64,000 nucleotides of DNA from Vanilla planifolia. Lineage: Eukaryota > Streptophyta > Magnoliopsida > Asparagales > Orchidaceae. A model generated the notes under the pieces. The model worked only from the letters and a program-made list of their open reading frames with translations. It had not been told where the DNA came from and made no database searches. The translations under genes and the position numbers were made by a program. The stretch lies in the NCBI GenBank assembly GCA_023846275.1, contig JAIUJO010000726.1:147501-211500 (forward strand), in the 5' to 3' direction. This document shows, piece after piece, positions 17,034-32,430 of the stretch; position 1 is the first letter of the stretch; every line of letters starts with the position of its first letter.

Positions 17034-17640
17034 CATACATAATGCCATGAACTCACACATGCACAACACACTTAGATGGATGCATGCACACATATGTGCA
17101 CTCACACGCACACACACAAAACCACAAAGATAGACATGTACACACACACACACAAAAATAAACTCTCTCTCTCTCACACACACACATGCATTGACATGCA
17201 TGCACATGTAAGCACACAAACGACCACACACATTCACAAACACAAACATACGTGCACAAAAATACACACACGTACTCATAAACACATACATGTACTCATG
17301 TTTACATGCAAACACAAGCACATATGCACCTATGCTTGCACATGTACATGAACACACATGCAAAAACATGCCAACACTCTGGTACACAGGCATACACATA
17401 AACATGCCCACACACATGCATACATACACACACACACCCACACACATACATGCAAACACATGCACAAGCACACACATGGCCATCCACACGCACATACACA
17501 CATACCCAAACCCATATGCACATATGCATATGCACAAACAACACACACATAAATAAACCCACATGCATACACACTCACACACAAACACAAATATATACAA
17601 GAACACACAAACACCCACACAGATGCACAGACATGCTCAC
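17034..17640 (+). repeat. Family E copy E2
   Basis: Direct copy of 9,130-9,745. The TTAGATG landmark is offset 7,899 bases from its partner, TACTCATAA 7,849 and ATAAATAAAC 7,847, so spacing is nearly constant after one net indel of about 50 bases. By eye the best stretches look about 80 percent identical. It carries a CT run (17,164-17,177) where E1b has GTCACTCCC. Downstream words (CATACCCAAACCCATATGC, about 17,500) match the inverted copy at 63,560-63,960. Confidence 0.8.
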
Positions 17641-20600
17641 CCACCCACACACACACACATAGACACAAGCATGCACACAAATACACAAACACAAAAGCAC
17701 ACATAGGCACATGCACATACATGCTCATAAATGCACACATGCACATGCACACACACATACACATATATAGACACATACAAATGTGCACACATGCATGTAT
17801 ACACACATATGCATACATGCTTATGCACACACATGCATGCACACATGCTCAAACACACACGATCATGCACTCTCTCTCATACACACACATAAACACACAT
17901 AAGCACACCCACATCCACCACACAAACATGCTCACACACATATACAAAAAGATAGACACACACATACATGTGCACAATGACACAAATGCATACACATACA
18001 TGCAAACACAAACATTCTCAAAAACACAAACATAAATACAAACACAAATGCACTTGCACACACACATGTGTATGCATGCATGCATACATATACTCATAGG
18101 CACGCATGTGCACAAATACACACATGCACACACATGCATACAAACAAACGCACACCTATGTACTCACATACACATATGCATAGGAATGTGCGAACACACA
18201 CTCGCCTGCACACATATAAACACACACATTGGCACACATACATGCACATGCATGCACACCCACATGCACACACACACATGCACAAGCATACACACCCATA
18301 TACAAACACACAAACACATGCACAAGCCAACACAAATGAACACACACATGCATGCATGCACATAAACACACACATACACAACCATACACACATATACACA
18401 CAAAATCAAGCACAAACACATATACTTGCACATGTATGCGCGCCCACTCATAAACAAGCACTCACACAACACACTTACACAAATTCACACACACACACAG
18501 ATAAATTTGTAGACACACATACACACATGAAAATATACATGCATAAAAAACACATGCACACACTCATAGACATGCATTCACACAAACCGATACACACACC
18601 CATAGACATGCAAGCATATAAAATTGTATACACACATGCCCATGAATAGTCATGCATGCACATAGGCATGCACAGACACACATATACACAACAACACATA
18701 AGCACACAAGCACACACACATTTACAAACAAACACACTTGCACACACACAAACACACATTAACACGCATGAATATACACACACACATGTGCAAATGCTCA
18801 CAAACACATGTACACACATGTACAGATTCATAAGAACAGACACTCACACATCCACACACTCACATAAGCACACATGTGCACACACATACACACACACACA
18901 CTCACTCACAAGTACACAAAATCATACATTCATATACACACACAATCACTCACACATGCACTTGGATAAACATATGCACATACACACACACACTCATGCA
19001 TAGACATACACACACATGTATGCTCAGACACGCATGTGCATGCACAAACATGCACACACACATATGCACCAGTGCTGAGAGGTGCACACACACATGAACA
19101 CACATGCATATGCACACACTCACTAATACACACACACACACACACACATAATGCACACACACAAATAAAATCACACTCACATGAACACACAAGCATACAC
19201 ATGCATATGAATACATAAGCAGACACATGACCAACCACACACATGTACATGCACATAGATGCACACCCAAACATACACACACACATGCATAGACATGCAC
19301 ACATGTATGCAAACTAAAACAAACACACATACATGTTTGAATCAAACAACAAACACACATACATGCATACATACACTACACTAGCACACAAACACAGATG
19401 TACATGAATAAGCACACACATCCACACACACAGAGAAGCACATATGTGTATAGACACACACACACACATATGCACAGATAAGAACACACAAGTCACACTC
19501 ACACACACACTTTAACACACACATGCACACAATCATATATAAGCACACACACACACACATGAGTGTGCACACATACTAATACACAAGCATGCACACATGT
19601 ATGCACACACATATGCACACACACACACACTCTCATTACACACTTAAACACATATGCACACACACAAACACACAAACATAGGCATGAATACACACACACA
19701 TAGGCCCACACAAACTTGTACATGCTGACACAGACAACCATGCATACAAAAAGTACACAAATGCATATACATAACATGATCCAAACATACTGATTCACAT
19801 GCACACCTATACACACATGCACATGCTCTCACACATGCAAGTACATGTGCACATGAATGTAAACACATATGCTTACACCAGCACCGCCCACACACACATG
19901 TACACACACACACACATACATAAACAAGCACACACAACCACGCAAACTCATGTCCATGCATGCACATAGACACAGACTCACTCATTCACTCGCATACACA
20001 TTTGTAATCACAGATGCTAACATACATATAGTCACACACAATTGTGTGCACACACATACACACACATGTGCTCCTATGCATAGACTTGCACAAACACATA
20101 CACACATGCACGTGCACATGCACACATACTCACACAGACATGAGCACACATAGGCACACACAAGTACAAAAACACATACTTGTATGCATGCACACACACA
20201 TACATGCTCATGCACACACATGTGCACACATGAACATAAACACATGCAGACACATGCACTTAAATGCATACACACAAACACGCTCACATAAATATATGCA
20301 TAGACAAATATGAAAAAACATAGATATGCACACATACACACACACACACATGCACTCATATGCATGCACACGAACACGCAATTGCATGCACACATGTATG
20401 TAAGGATACACAAGAAAGCATACATAAACACACGTACCTATGTGCACACATGCACATGCACACACACTTGAGTACCAATGCACATATGCAAATGCACATG
20501 CACAACTCATATGCACACAAGTGTACAAACACACAAGCACATGCGTGTTCCAATGCATCCACACACACACAAGTGTGTACCCATGCATGCAGATGCACAT

Positions 20601-23600
20601 ACACATGCACAGACTCACATGCATAGGTATTTGAACACAAACTTAAGCATAAGAACACATGTATACACAAATGTGCGCATGCATGTACACACATAAGCAC
20701 ACCCACACAATTACGTAATTGCACACACTCATGCACCCACATACACATATAAGTTCAAACACACACACAAATGCATAATCACACATATATGCACATGAGC
20801 AAAAACATACACACAAGCACACACACACACACATGAGAACACATTAAGATCCAAACACACACATATGCACAAATAAATAACACATGCACACATACAAAAT
20901 GCATACACACACATGCATATACACAAACACACACAAGAATACAAGCACACACATGCTCATAGACTTGCATAGACAACCACACACATGTACAAACACATGC
21001 AAATATATGTACACACGCATAACCACACACACCAACTCAAATGCAAATGCACACACATATCCACATAGATATGCTAGCACATATACAAGCACATACTTAA
21101 GCATGCATGAGAACTAGCACACATGCATATAAAGTGCACACATAAATGCACCTACAAACATGTTGATACACATGCACATACACACACATGTGCTTGCAAA
21201 CACACACACACACATGTACATAGATGCAAACACATATGTACAATCACACATATGCACATGTACACACACACGAACAAACACATAAGCACCTACACATACA
21301 CATGTGCTAGCATGCAAAACACACATGCATATGTGTACACATACTCATAAGCACACATAAGGACACACACACAAGCAGCCAAACACACCCACACCAAAAA
21401 ACACATAAAACACATGCACTTGAGCATGTGTTCACATGCACACACAAACCTATACAAAGGCACACACACATGCAAAATCACATGCATACACACACCCCCA
21501 CATATGCACACAAATAAAAACCAACACACACACATCCACACATACAAATGTACACACATATGCACACACAGATAGACACAAACCTATAGGCATGGATGTG
21601 CACAACAACACACACATATGCACACATAAGCACAAACATACTCACATACATAGATATATACACATAGGAACATAGAAACATGCATAAGCACACACAAGCA
21701 CACATGCATAGATGCACACATGATTGTGTACATGCATACACACACACACATACACATGCCTTGCACATACAAACACACACACACACAAAGACATACACAA
21801 ACACAAATGCATATGCAAACACACACACACACAGATGCACCCACATGCACACACTTGCATGGACACACACAATCACACACATGCCCACATATACACACAT
21901 GCACACATACAAACACACACATGCACATGCACACACACAAACATGTGTCCATGCACACTCAAGCACTTACACACAAGGACACATGCACCGAAACACTCCT
22001 ACAAGTAAACATGCACACACACACACTCCAAAGCACATAATGTCAAACTTGTATGCATGCACACATGCACACACATACACACACACACACACTCACACAC
22101 ATACACACAAACACACACGCACACACATATCCACACATGTATATTGGTGCATACACATATATACACAAACATGTGCGTGTAGTAGTACACATGCACATAC
22201 ATGTGTATGCACAAGCTCGCCTATGCATGCACATACTTATGTGCACACAGATGCACACACACCCACATACACACATAGGCACACACAAGTAAACATAAGG
22301 ACACACACACATGCACACATATGTAGATACATAAGTACAATCACACACAACCATATGCACACACGTACACACATATGCCTATACACACGCACATGTGTTT
22401 GCATGCACATTAACACACATGCACACAAATAGTCATGCACAAGCACACATGCACACACACACGAATTGACACGCACCTAGAATAATGAACAAACACACAC
22501 ACACATGCACCCAAACGCATACTTATGCACTTATGCACACACATGGACCTACACTCACTTATTCAGGTGCACACCTACATGCACAAACTCATGCATAAAC
22601 ACACCCCATTATACACTCACAAACATGCAAACCCACACACACATGCACACACACATTGACATGTACATACACACACCCACACATATACACACTTACATGC
22701 ACAAAAAAATGCACTCATGCACTCCAAGAAAAAACATTCTCACACACATACACAGAGGAATATAGACATGCATTAGCATGCATGCAAACACAAACACAAG
22801 CACACAAACAAGCACACATGCATGCACACACATGCATGCATGCAAATGCATGCGTGTGCACATACACACACATGCGCAACACACATAAATAGGTACACAC
22901 ATGCACAAATAGACACACACACATACATATATGTATATGCACACATACATCCACACACACACACACACCCACACATAGCAACACACTTATGCAGTCACAC
23001 CTGCACATGAACACAAGCATATTCAGACAAGCACATGGACACACACATATACACACATGAAACACATGCTCAAACACATGACTCATATAGATAAGCATCA
23101 ATGCATATGTGCACACGTGCATGTACACACACAACAACATAGATGCACTTGCAAACACATGTGCACACACACACACACATGCACACATAAGCAAATAAAC
23201 ATAATCATGCAAGCACACTAGCAAATGCATGCATGTGTGTGAAAGCAAATGTGCACACGTGCACACACATGCACACACATATAGATACACACTTGCACAC
23301 ATACACAAACACACAGACATTCACTCATACACACAAGCTTTCACATATACATACACATGCAATCACACACACATGTATGCACACCTATACAAATGCATGT
23401 AATCACACACAGTATACTCACACACTTGCATACACCTACATGCATACACAAATAGGCGCACAAATGCACACACATATACACATGCACACAAACATACAGA
23501 TAAGCATATAGACACACATAGACAAATGCATGCTTGCACACTAACAAAACATGTGCACATGCATATTGCCATACATGCACATTTATAAGAACACCTATGC

Positions 23601-26086
23601 ACATAGGTGCACAACACAATTGCACATAAACATACAAGCACACTTACACACATGTACACACACATGCACCCACACACACACATACACATGCACACACAAG
23701 CAAACACATGCATAAGCACATGCATATACATGCACATGCATATGTGAAAGCACACTCACATTTACATGCACATGTATAATCTCATAGACATGCACATACA
23801 CAGGAATACACACATGCACGAAAGCACACACACACACACTCAGAAATACTGACACGTACACAGATACACACATGTGTACACACACACTCATACACATACA
23901 CACATGCACACAAGCATACATAGACACATATAAATACACTTTCATTACACACACAAATACACCCATGCCCATGAAAGAATGCACGTGTGCTTGCACACAC
24001 ATACAAAAGCACACACATGCTCATATGGAAGCACAAATGCACACACGACACACATGCACATACATATGCATGCACACACACATACATGCACATACACACT
24101 CCCACAGACATATGCACACACATGCACAAAGATGCACTTGTAGACACATTAACAAAAACACAACTCATATACACACATGTGCATACACACACTGACATAC
24201 ACACAGGCTAGCATGCACTCACACACACACACAAATGCACACATGCATACACAGACACACACACTTAGGCACACATGCATTTGCACACACATACACAAAA
24301 ATGTATACAAATATACACACACATACAAACACACATGTGCATGTACACAAAAACACATGCACAAGCATATATGGTCAACATTTGCACACACACACACAAA
24401 CATAAATACATGCACACATTTGCACACATTTGTGACATGCATGCACACATGTGCAAATACACACACATAAACATACACAAGTACACACATACACACATAC
24501 AAGCACACACACATGCACACACGCACGCATACATATGTACACTTACATGCAAATGAAAGAACGTACATACATACATACATATGTACACACACATGCACAC
24601 ACACATACAAAAGCACATGCACACAAATCCATACAAACCTATATAAATACACACACACAAAGTCTTACACAAAGATGCATGCACATAACCACATAAATGC
24701 ACATGCATACAATGATAAGCATGCACACACACACTGATGCACATAAATGCATGCACACACACACCCACCATATCACACGCACACATGGAACACATGTGCA
24801 CAAGCAGACACTCACGAACACTCATGCAAGTACAAACACAAATACATGTGCACAGATGAACACTCATATACACACACACATTCACACATGCATGCAAGAA
24901 CACACACATACACAAAAAATGCATACACACATGCAGATATATCCACATGCATACACTCAGGCACATATGCACACAAACTCACATACACACAGATGAACAA
25001 ACATGTACACAAGCACACACGTGCAGAGACATGCACATACATACATACACACATGAACACACATGCACATGTGCATGCACCACATACACACATGTGTGTG
25101 CGAACACATGGACACACACACCCATACACTTGAACACACATCTTCACCTATGCACTCACTTGCACACACATGTGCATGTCACCACTCACACACACATGCA
25201 TGGACACATACAGACACACACACAAACACTAACATAGATACCCCACCCACACACATGCATTCATGCATGCCCATACACACATAAACCCACACACAAATGC
25301 ATATGCACCTACATTCTTGAGTATACACACGTGATACAGATGTGGACACAGACACACACTTACACTCATGCATATATACAACCACACATACACATCCGTA
25401 CACATGCACACATATGCAACCCCACCATACTCACACATGCATGTATACACACACACACACATGCACAAGTATGTACATGTAGAAACACAAAAGTATGCAT
25501 ACAAACACACATAAACATACACACAAATGCACGTGCACACACACTTAGGCTCATGCACTCACACAATAACACAGCTATACCCACACATATATGCACATAT
25601 ATGCATAACATAAACACATGCACATACACACACATGTGCACGCACACACACATATGCACATACATACAAATGCACATAAACTCACATAAGAACATGCACA
25701 CAAATACACATTTGTATGCAAACATTTGCATAAGCATGCACACACATTTACACACTAACATGTATAGACACAAATAGATAAACACACACAAATTGCCATG
25801 CACAAACATGTACACACACACACATACACATGCACAAGTGCATGCAGGCACCAGCACACATGTGTGCACTTCTACACACACATGCACACAAACCTGTGCA
25901 CACACACTCATACTTTTACAATCATAGACATGTATATAAACACATATGCATGTAGACAATAACAAATATGCACACGTGCACACACATATTTATACATGCT
26001 TGCACACATAGCCATACACAAATGTGCACCCATGAACACACATGCATAGAACATAGACACATGCACTCGCACAAACACATGCATAC

Positions 26087-26135
26087 ACATGTAAAGGAAC
26101 ACACAAAAGAAACTTTAGAGGACACACACATGGGC
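26087..26135 (+). repeat. Family L copy, left
   Basis: CATGTAAAGGAACACAC followed by AAAAGAAACTTTAGAGGACAC. The same order occurs inverted at 58,172-58,220. A shorter version is at 47,961-47,983. Short but built of words that are rare in the array. Confidence 0.6.
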
Positions 26136-26347
26136 ACACAGATGCACACACATGTACATGCACACATAGACACACATGCATAGACACCTGTGCACACACA
26201 CACATACACATGCATAAGCAAACACATAAAAAGGCTTGCACATGAACTTGCACACACACTCAACACACATATGTGCACACATGTGGTTGTATACACATAT
26301 GCGCATACACACATACACACTTGCACATAGGAAGCCAACATATATAT

Positions 26348-26493
26348 ATGCACACACATACACTATACACACACATGTAGAAACTCACACATACATATGC
26401 ACACACACATGCACACATGCATGCACACACATACACTATACACACACATGTAGAAACTCACACATACATATGGACACACACATGCACACACAC
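26348..26493 (+). repeat. 73-bp tandem duplication
   Basis: Units 26,348-26,420 and 26,421-26,493. Both start ATGCACACACATACACTATA and contain GTAGAAACTCACACATAC. The only differences I see are a C/G change (ATATGCAC against ATATGGAC) and the last few bases. Confidence 0.9.
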
Positions 26494-26780
26494 ATGCACA
26501 CATGCATGCACACACACACACACCCACACCCATACACATGCAAACACATACACAAGCACTCACAAAAGAATATACATGCACACTCACACACACACACACA
26601 TGCACATGCACCCACACATAATCATGCCTATGCACATGCACATACATATGCTCACACATAAACACACAACTACAAATGCACACATTCATATGTACATAAA
26701 CATATGCACACACACGTATGCATCCATATGCACATGCATGTACACACACCCAAAAATGCACACACACATACACACACACA

Positions 26781-26860
26781 CACACAAAAGGATACACGAA
26801 TGCATGCAAAAGAACACACACACACAAAAGGATACACGAATGCATGCAAAAGAACACACA
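26781..26860 (+). repeat. 40-bp perfect tandem duplication
   Basis: Units 26,781-26,820 and 26,821-26,860 are identical. Each contains AAAAGGATACACGAATGC and GCAAAAGAAC. Identity over 40 bases in so noisy an array implies a very recent event. Confidence 0.92.
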
Positions 26861-29362
26861 CACACATGCACAAATATATACAGACATGCATGCACATGTC
26901 CATGCACACGTATGGACACTCACACGCATCCATGCACACATAAATGTATATGCACATACACACATTCATAATGACTCGAAAACATAGACACACATATGAT
27001 CATACACACACAAGTACACACACGCACACACAAGCATATATGCACACAATCACAAAAAATATGCATAGACACTTATGCACATATGTGCACATAGACATGT
27101 AAATAAACATACACACATCAACACGAACAGACAGGCCTGGTCACACACATACACATGCACGCACACACACACACATACATTCACACAAACAAATACACAC
27201 ACACATGTGCATGCACAAATTCATACACACACACATACATGCACACACAAATTAATGCACACATGCAAATGCACACACACTCACATACATAAGCACACAC
27301 AATAATGAACACAAACATGTATACATACACATACATATAGGAATGCACACAAGGTTATAGGCACATTCACATGCAAAAATACCTATACACACACGAGCAC
27401 CTATGCATACAAATATACACATACACACATGTGTACCCACCTGCACACTTGCACACACAAACATAAGCAAACACAAGCATATGTAAGAGCATACACAAGC
27501 ACTAGTACATGCATTCACACAAACACACACACATGCACACATATACATATATGAAATCACACATGCTTGCATTTATAGACATAAGCACACACATGAACAC
27601 ACACACACACACACGTCTGTTTAGACAAAGGAACGCACACACAAATGCATACATGCATGCCAATACATACATACACACCCACACACACACTCGTGTAAGT
27701 ACACATGCACAAACACACATGCATACACACCTATGTACACACAAATACTCACATACATACACACACACACACAAATGTGCAAATAAACACACACACACAT
27801 GCAATCACACACATGCACAAACACACACTCACACACATATGCATATGCTCACAAATTCATGCATAGACACATGCAAAAATGATAACATACTCATACAAGT
27901 ACAAATTCAACATGCACACATAGAGACACACACTTATGTGCACCCAAACTTATTCATACACATGCATGCACACAAAAAAATAGACATGTGCATGTACATA
28001 CACACACACACACTCATATACACATGCACACATATATGCACACAAGCACACACACATGTAAAATCACATACATGCATACACACACACACATCCACAAATG
28101 AATACAATGAACCCACATGCACACTATGCTCATATATAGACACAAATGCACATGCACACACATGTAGTCACGCACACAACACACACTGACACACAAAAAT
28201 GCACACCCATTAACAACACACACACCCACACACACACATACACTCACATATACACCCCCATTTGCACACTCAAACACACACACACACATGCACATAGACA
28301 CACACAAACACAACACATGCACATACTTATGCATGCACATATGCACTTTCATGGAGACACACACATACACAAACATGTGCATAACCACATACACACATGC
28401 ACATGAACACACACACACACATGCACACACAAACACGTGTCCTCCAATACATACACACATATAATGGAACTCCCATACACATGTACATGCACACACATGT
28501 AGACACACACAATCACATTTTCATATATGCATGCACACACTACACATGTATGCACTCCTATGAACACACATGCATACAAACACATAACCACACACATGCA
28601 CACACAGGCACACATCACATGTAAATACACATGCATTCATGCGACGCACACACACACACTCACAGGTAAAACCATGCCCATAGACATACACCTACATATG
28701 CTTGCATGCACTCACACATCCACATGAGCACACACAAAATGTGCACACATGCATAAACCCAGGCATGCTCACAAGCACATACACACACAAACACAATTTG
28801 CCAAAAATACAACCACACACACATGCACACACATGCACACATGCACATTCACTCACACATATAAACATACACACATAAAGCACACACACACATGCACATA
28901 GATAAACATGTATACATACAAACAAGCATACACAAACACATGCACATAAACACATATTGTCACACACCCACATGCACTCAAATGTATGTGTACAAAAGCA
29001 TACAAACACACACATAGATACACACACACACGAACACATACTTGTACACAGAAGCACTCTCACATGCACATTAATGTGAGCACACACACACACACGAGCT
29101 TGTATGCACACACACATACACATAAACTAGTGCACGGATAGACATGCATAGATATGCACAAGAACATGCAAACACACTTACATGCACTCACATGTTCACA
29201 CATGCATGCATAAACACATACACAATGCTTGCATGCAAATATAAGTATAAATGTATGTAAAAGGTCAAACACACACATGCATGCATAGGCACATACATGC
29301 ACACATTTTCACACACACACACACACACTCGCACGTACAAATGAACATGTGCACACCTACAT

Positions 29363-29426
29363 GTACACACAGACACGTGTACACATAGACACGTGTACAT
29401 ACAGACATGTGTACACATAGACTCGT
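29363..29426 (+). repeat. Four tandem 16-bp units with palindromic ACACGTGT junctions
   Basis: Units at 29,363, 29,379, 29,395 and 29,411, each of the form GTACAYACAGACAYGT or GTACACATAGACACGT. The unit joints make ACACGTGT or ACATGTGT, self-complementary octamer-like sites. Confidence 0.85.
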
Positions 29427-29880
29427 GTACACACACATGCATGCATATGCATGTACACATGCACACACACATATAAATGCACACGTAGATGCAAACATAC
29501 ACATGCATACATACACATACACACACAAATGCTCACACACACCTATGTATATGCATACATGTGGATACATACACACACAATAGACACAACAAAACCAGTA
29601 TACACATACACAGACACACCTGTACGTGCACACATACATACACAAAAAGACACACACATGCACACACATATACATGTGCAAACAGAACATAAACATACAT
29701 ACCATATACGCAATCACACACATGCACAACATGGAAACATGCATGCCCCAACAAATACACACATGCAAGAACACACTGGCACACACGTACACACACATGC
29801 ATAGATACATACTTTTACATGCATGTACACTTTTGTACATGCACATGCATGCATAAAAACATGCACATGCATGCATACAC

Positions 29881-29996
29881 ACCCACACATGTACACGCAC
29901 AAGCACATGCACACACACAAGCACAGGAAAACACACACACCCACACATGTACATGCACAAGTACATGCACACACAGAAGCATAAGAAAACACATAC
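29881..29996 (+). repeat. 58-bp tandem duplication
   Basis: ACCCACACATGTACACGCAC at 29,881 recurs as ACCCACACATGTACATGCAC at 29,939. Both are followed by AAGYACATGC, an ACAC run, GCAYARGAAAACACA. A few substitutions separate the two units. Confidence 0.85.
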
Positions 29997-30879
29997 ACAC
30001 ACAAAGGGTCACACACATGCACACTTATGTACACATACACATAAATAAGAACCCACATGTAGGTGCATACAATTACATGCACTAACAAAGACATACATGT
30101 ACACTCATACATACACACACACAATTAGGAACATAAATATGTGTGTGCATGCATGTCAGTTTATGTGCACATGTGTTTAGGTGAGGATGTGTGCATGTGT
30201 GTATATACATGCATGTGACTATGTGCATGCATGCGTGTATGTGTATGCATGTGCATGTCTCTATATGTGTGCATGAGTGTTAGCATTTGTGTGTGCATGC
30301 TTGTGTGTGTGCATGCACATGTTTATGTGTATGAGCATCTATGTGCATGCCTCGATGTGTGCATTTTTGTGTGTGTGCTTATGTGCATGTTTGTTCTTGT
30401 GTGTATGTGTGTTGGTGCATTAATGCATGTGTGCAATATCAATGTACAAGCATGGATGTGTGTGTGGAGGTGTACATGCACTTGTGTATGGGTGTTCATG
30501 TATGTATGCTTTCTTATGTGTACACATGTGCATGTTTGTGCATGAATGTGCATGCATATTGGTTTATCTATGTGTGTGTGTTGTGCATGTGTATGAGTGC
30601 ATGTGGGCATAGGTAGATGTGTGGATGTTAGTGCATGCACATGTGTGTGTGTGTGTATATGCATAAGTGTGTGTGTATGCATATGCATCTATGTGTATGT
30701 GTGTGTGTGTATGCTTGTGTGTGGGCATATGTGTACCTATGTGTTTACATGTGTTTGCATGTATGTGCTTAGGCATATACAAGCATGGGTGTTTATATGC
30801 TTGTGTTACATACATACATGAGTGCATGCATGTGCCTATGATTACGTGTGTCTAATTTTATACATGTGTGTGCATGTGT

Positions 30880-31175
30880 ATTTGTTCATGTATGTGTGGT
30901 TATTTGTGTGCATACATGTGTGTGCATGTGGGTGCATGTGAGCATGTGTGGGCATGAGTTTGTTTCTATGTGCATGTGAATATCAACATGTCTATCCATT
31001 TTCATGTTTGTGGGTGAGTGCTTTGTTCATGTGTGTGCATGTGAGTGCATATGTGTTCTTGTGCAAGTGTGTGGTTGTGCATGTGTGTGTATATGCATGC
31101 TTGTTTGTGTGGAAGGATGCACACACGTGTGCGTACATTTGTCTGAGTGTGTTGTGCATGCGTTAGTGTATGCCA
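30880..31175 (-). repeat. Family E copy E3b, inverted
   Basis: Reverse-complement copy of 9,130-9,360. On the minus strand it gives GGCATACACTAACGCATGC, GCACAACACACTCAGACAAATG, CACTCACCCACAAACATG, CATAGAAACAAACTCATGCC and CATGTATGCACACAAATAACC in the same order as E1b. The last 90 bases (30,893-30,985) look close to 85-90 percent identical to 9,270-9,360 by eye. Confidence 0.8.
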
Positions 31176-32069
31176 CTGTGTGCGTGTTGACGAGTGTGTG
31201 TCAGTGTGCATATCCATGTGCTTATGTGAGTATGTGCTTGTGTTTATGTGCTTATGTGTGTATGTGTGTATGATTCTGTTTGCATCTATGTGTGCATGAG
31301 TGTGTGTGCATGTGCATGCATATGTCCATGTATGAGTGAGTGTGTGTTGTTCATGCATGCATGTAGGTGTGTGTTTGTGTGTGTGCATGTGTGTGTGTGT
31401 GCAAGTGCATGTTTGAATGCATATGTGTACAAGTGTGCATGTGTAGTTATGCGTGTGTTAGTGCATGTATATGTTAATGCATGTGTGTGTTCCTTTGTGT
31501 GTGTGTGTGTTTATGCGTGTGGATTGACATGTGTGTTTGTGCATGTGTGTGATTTTTTACGTGCATGTGTATATGTGCGTGCGATTATGTTGTTGCATGC
31601 ATGTACATATATGCATGCAAGTGTATGTGTGTGAGTGTGTGGCATGTGTGTATTTTGGCATATGTGTGCATGTACTTATGTGTGTGTGTGTGCATGTATT
31701 TGTGTGTGCTTATGCACCTTTCTGTGTGTGTGGGTGTTTATGAATGTATGTGTATGTGTGTTTGTGCTTGTGTGTTCATGCAAGCACATGTGTATGCATG
31801 TGGGTGCATATGTGCCTTATTTCATGTGTTTGCGTGCATTTGTGCATGTGCATGTGTGTGTCTGTGTTTGTGCAAGCATATCTGTATGTGTATATGTATG
31901 TGTGTGTTCATGTAAGTGTAAATGTGTGTGTGTGTGCATACATGTGTTTGTGGATGCTTGCATGTGTGTGTATGTGTATCATGTAAGTGTGTGGGTGAGG
32001 GTGTATGTGTGTGTGCAAATTTGCATGTGTGCATGAATGCATGTCTGTATGAGTGTTCATGCACACATG

Positions 32070-32430
32070 CAAGTGTGTGCGTGTGTTAACAATTGTGTGC
32101 TTATTTGTGTTGTCTTTGTGTGGGTGTGTGTATATGTTTTTATATTACCAACATGTGTGTGTGTGTGTGCATGTTTGTTCACATGGGTGCATATGAGTGT
32201 GTGTGGTTGTGAGTTTGTTTCTGTGTGCTCATGCATTTGTGTGTCTATCCATTTTTATGTTTGTGGGTGAGTGTTTTATGTGTGTGTGTGTGTACAGTCT
32301 GTGTGCATGTGTGTGTGTGGTTGTGCATGTGAGTGGTTGTGTGTGTCAATCAGTGGGTGTGCATGCATGTGCTAGTATTCATGTGAGTTTGGTGTATGTT
32401 AGAGAACATGGCACTATGTGTGTGTGTTTG
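32070..32430 (-). repeat. Family E copy E3a, inverted
   Basis: Reverse-complement copy most like 7,770-8,180. The minus strand reads CATAGTGCCATGTTCTCTAAC, CACTCACCCACAAACATAAAAATGG, GAAACAAACTCACAACC and CACCCACACAAAGACAACAC, in the order seen in E1a. It lies 1,253 bases from the matching landmark in E3b, close to the 1,317-base spacing of E1a and E1b. The inner GT block therefore keeps the same two-copy arrangement in inverted form. Confidence 0.75.

Larger units (their letters stand above)
1..30125 (+). repeat. Degenerate CA/TGCACA array, AC polarity, left block
   Basis: The plus strand is an unbroken string of CA, CACACA, ATGCACA, ATACACA and similar short words with scattered substitutions. 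By eye A plus C make up roughly three quarters of bases, and G occurs mainly within ATG, TGC or AG. No stretch resembles a gene. Frames that stay open encode only His/Thr/Met/Cys strings, or Cys/Val/Met strings on the other strand, as expected from CA/TG words. Within the block lie longer-period copies (families E and B) and short tandem duplications, listed separately. The left edge is cut by the window. What is inferred: an old, heavily mutated microsatellite-derived array that was also amplified in larger segments. Confidence 0.95.

Noticed and set aside
17162..17180. CT run as a separate GA/CT microsatellite or core promoter pyrimidine patch
   Set aside because: It occupies the position of CACTCCC in the homologous family E copy and has no gene or TATA-like context, so it is a local variant of the unit.
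1..30125. CRISPR array, judging by many short spaced repeats
   Set aside because: There is no constant repeat with unique spacers, no cas gene and no prokaryotic gene context. The repeats are degenerate CA words.
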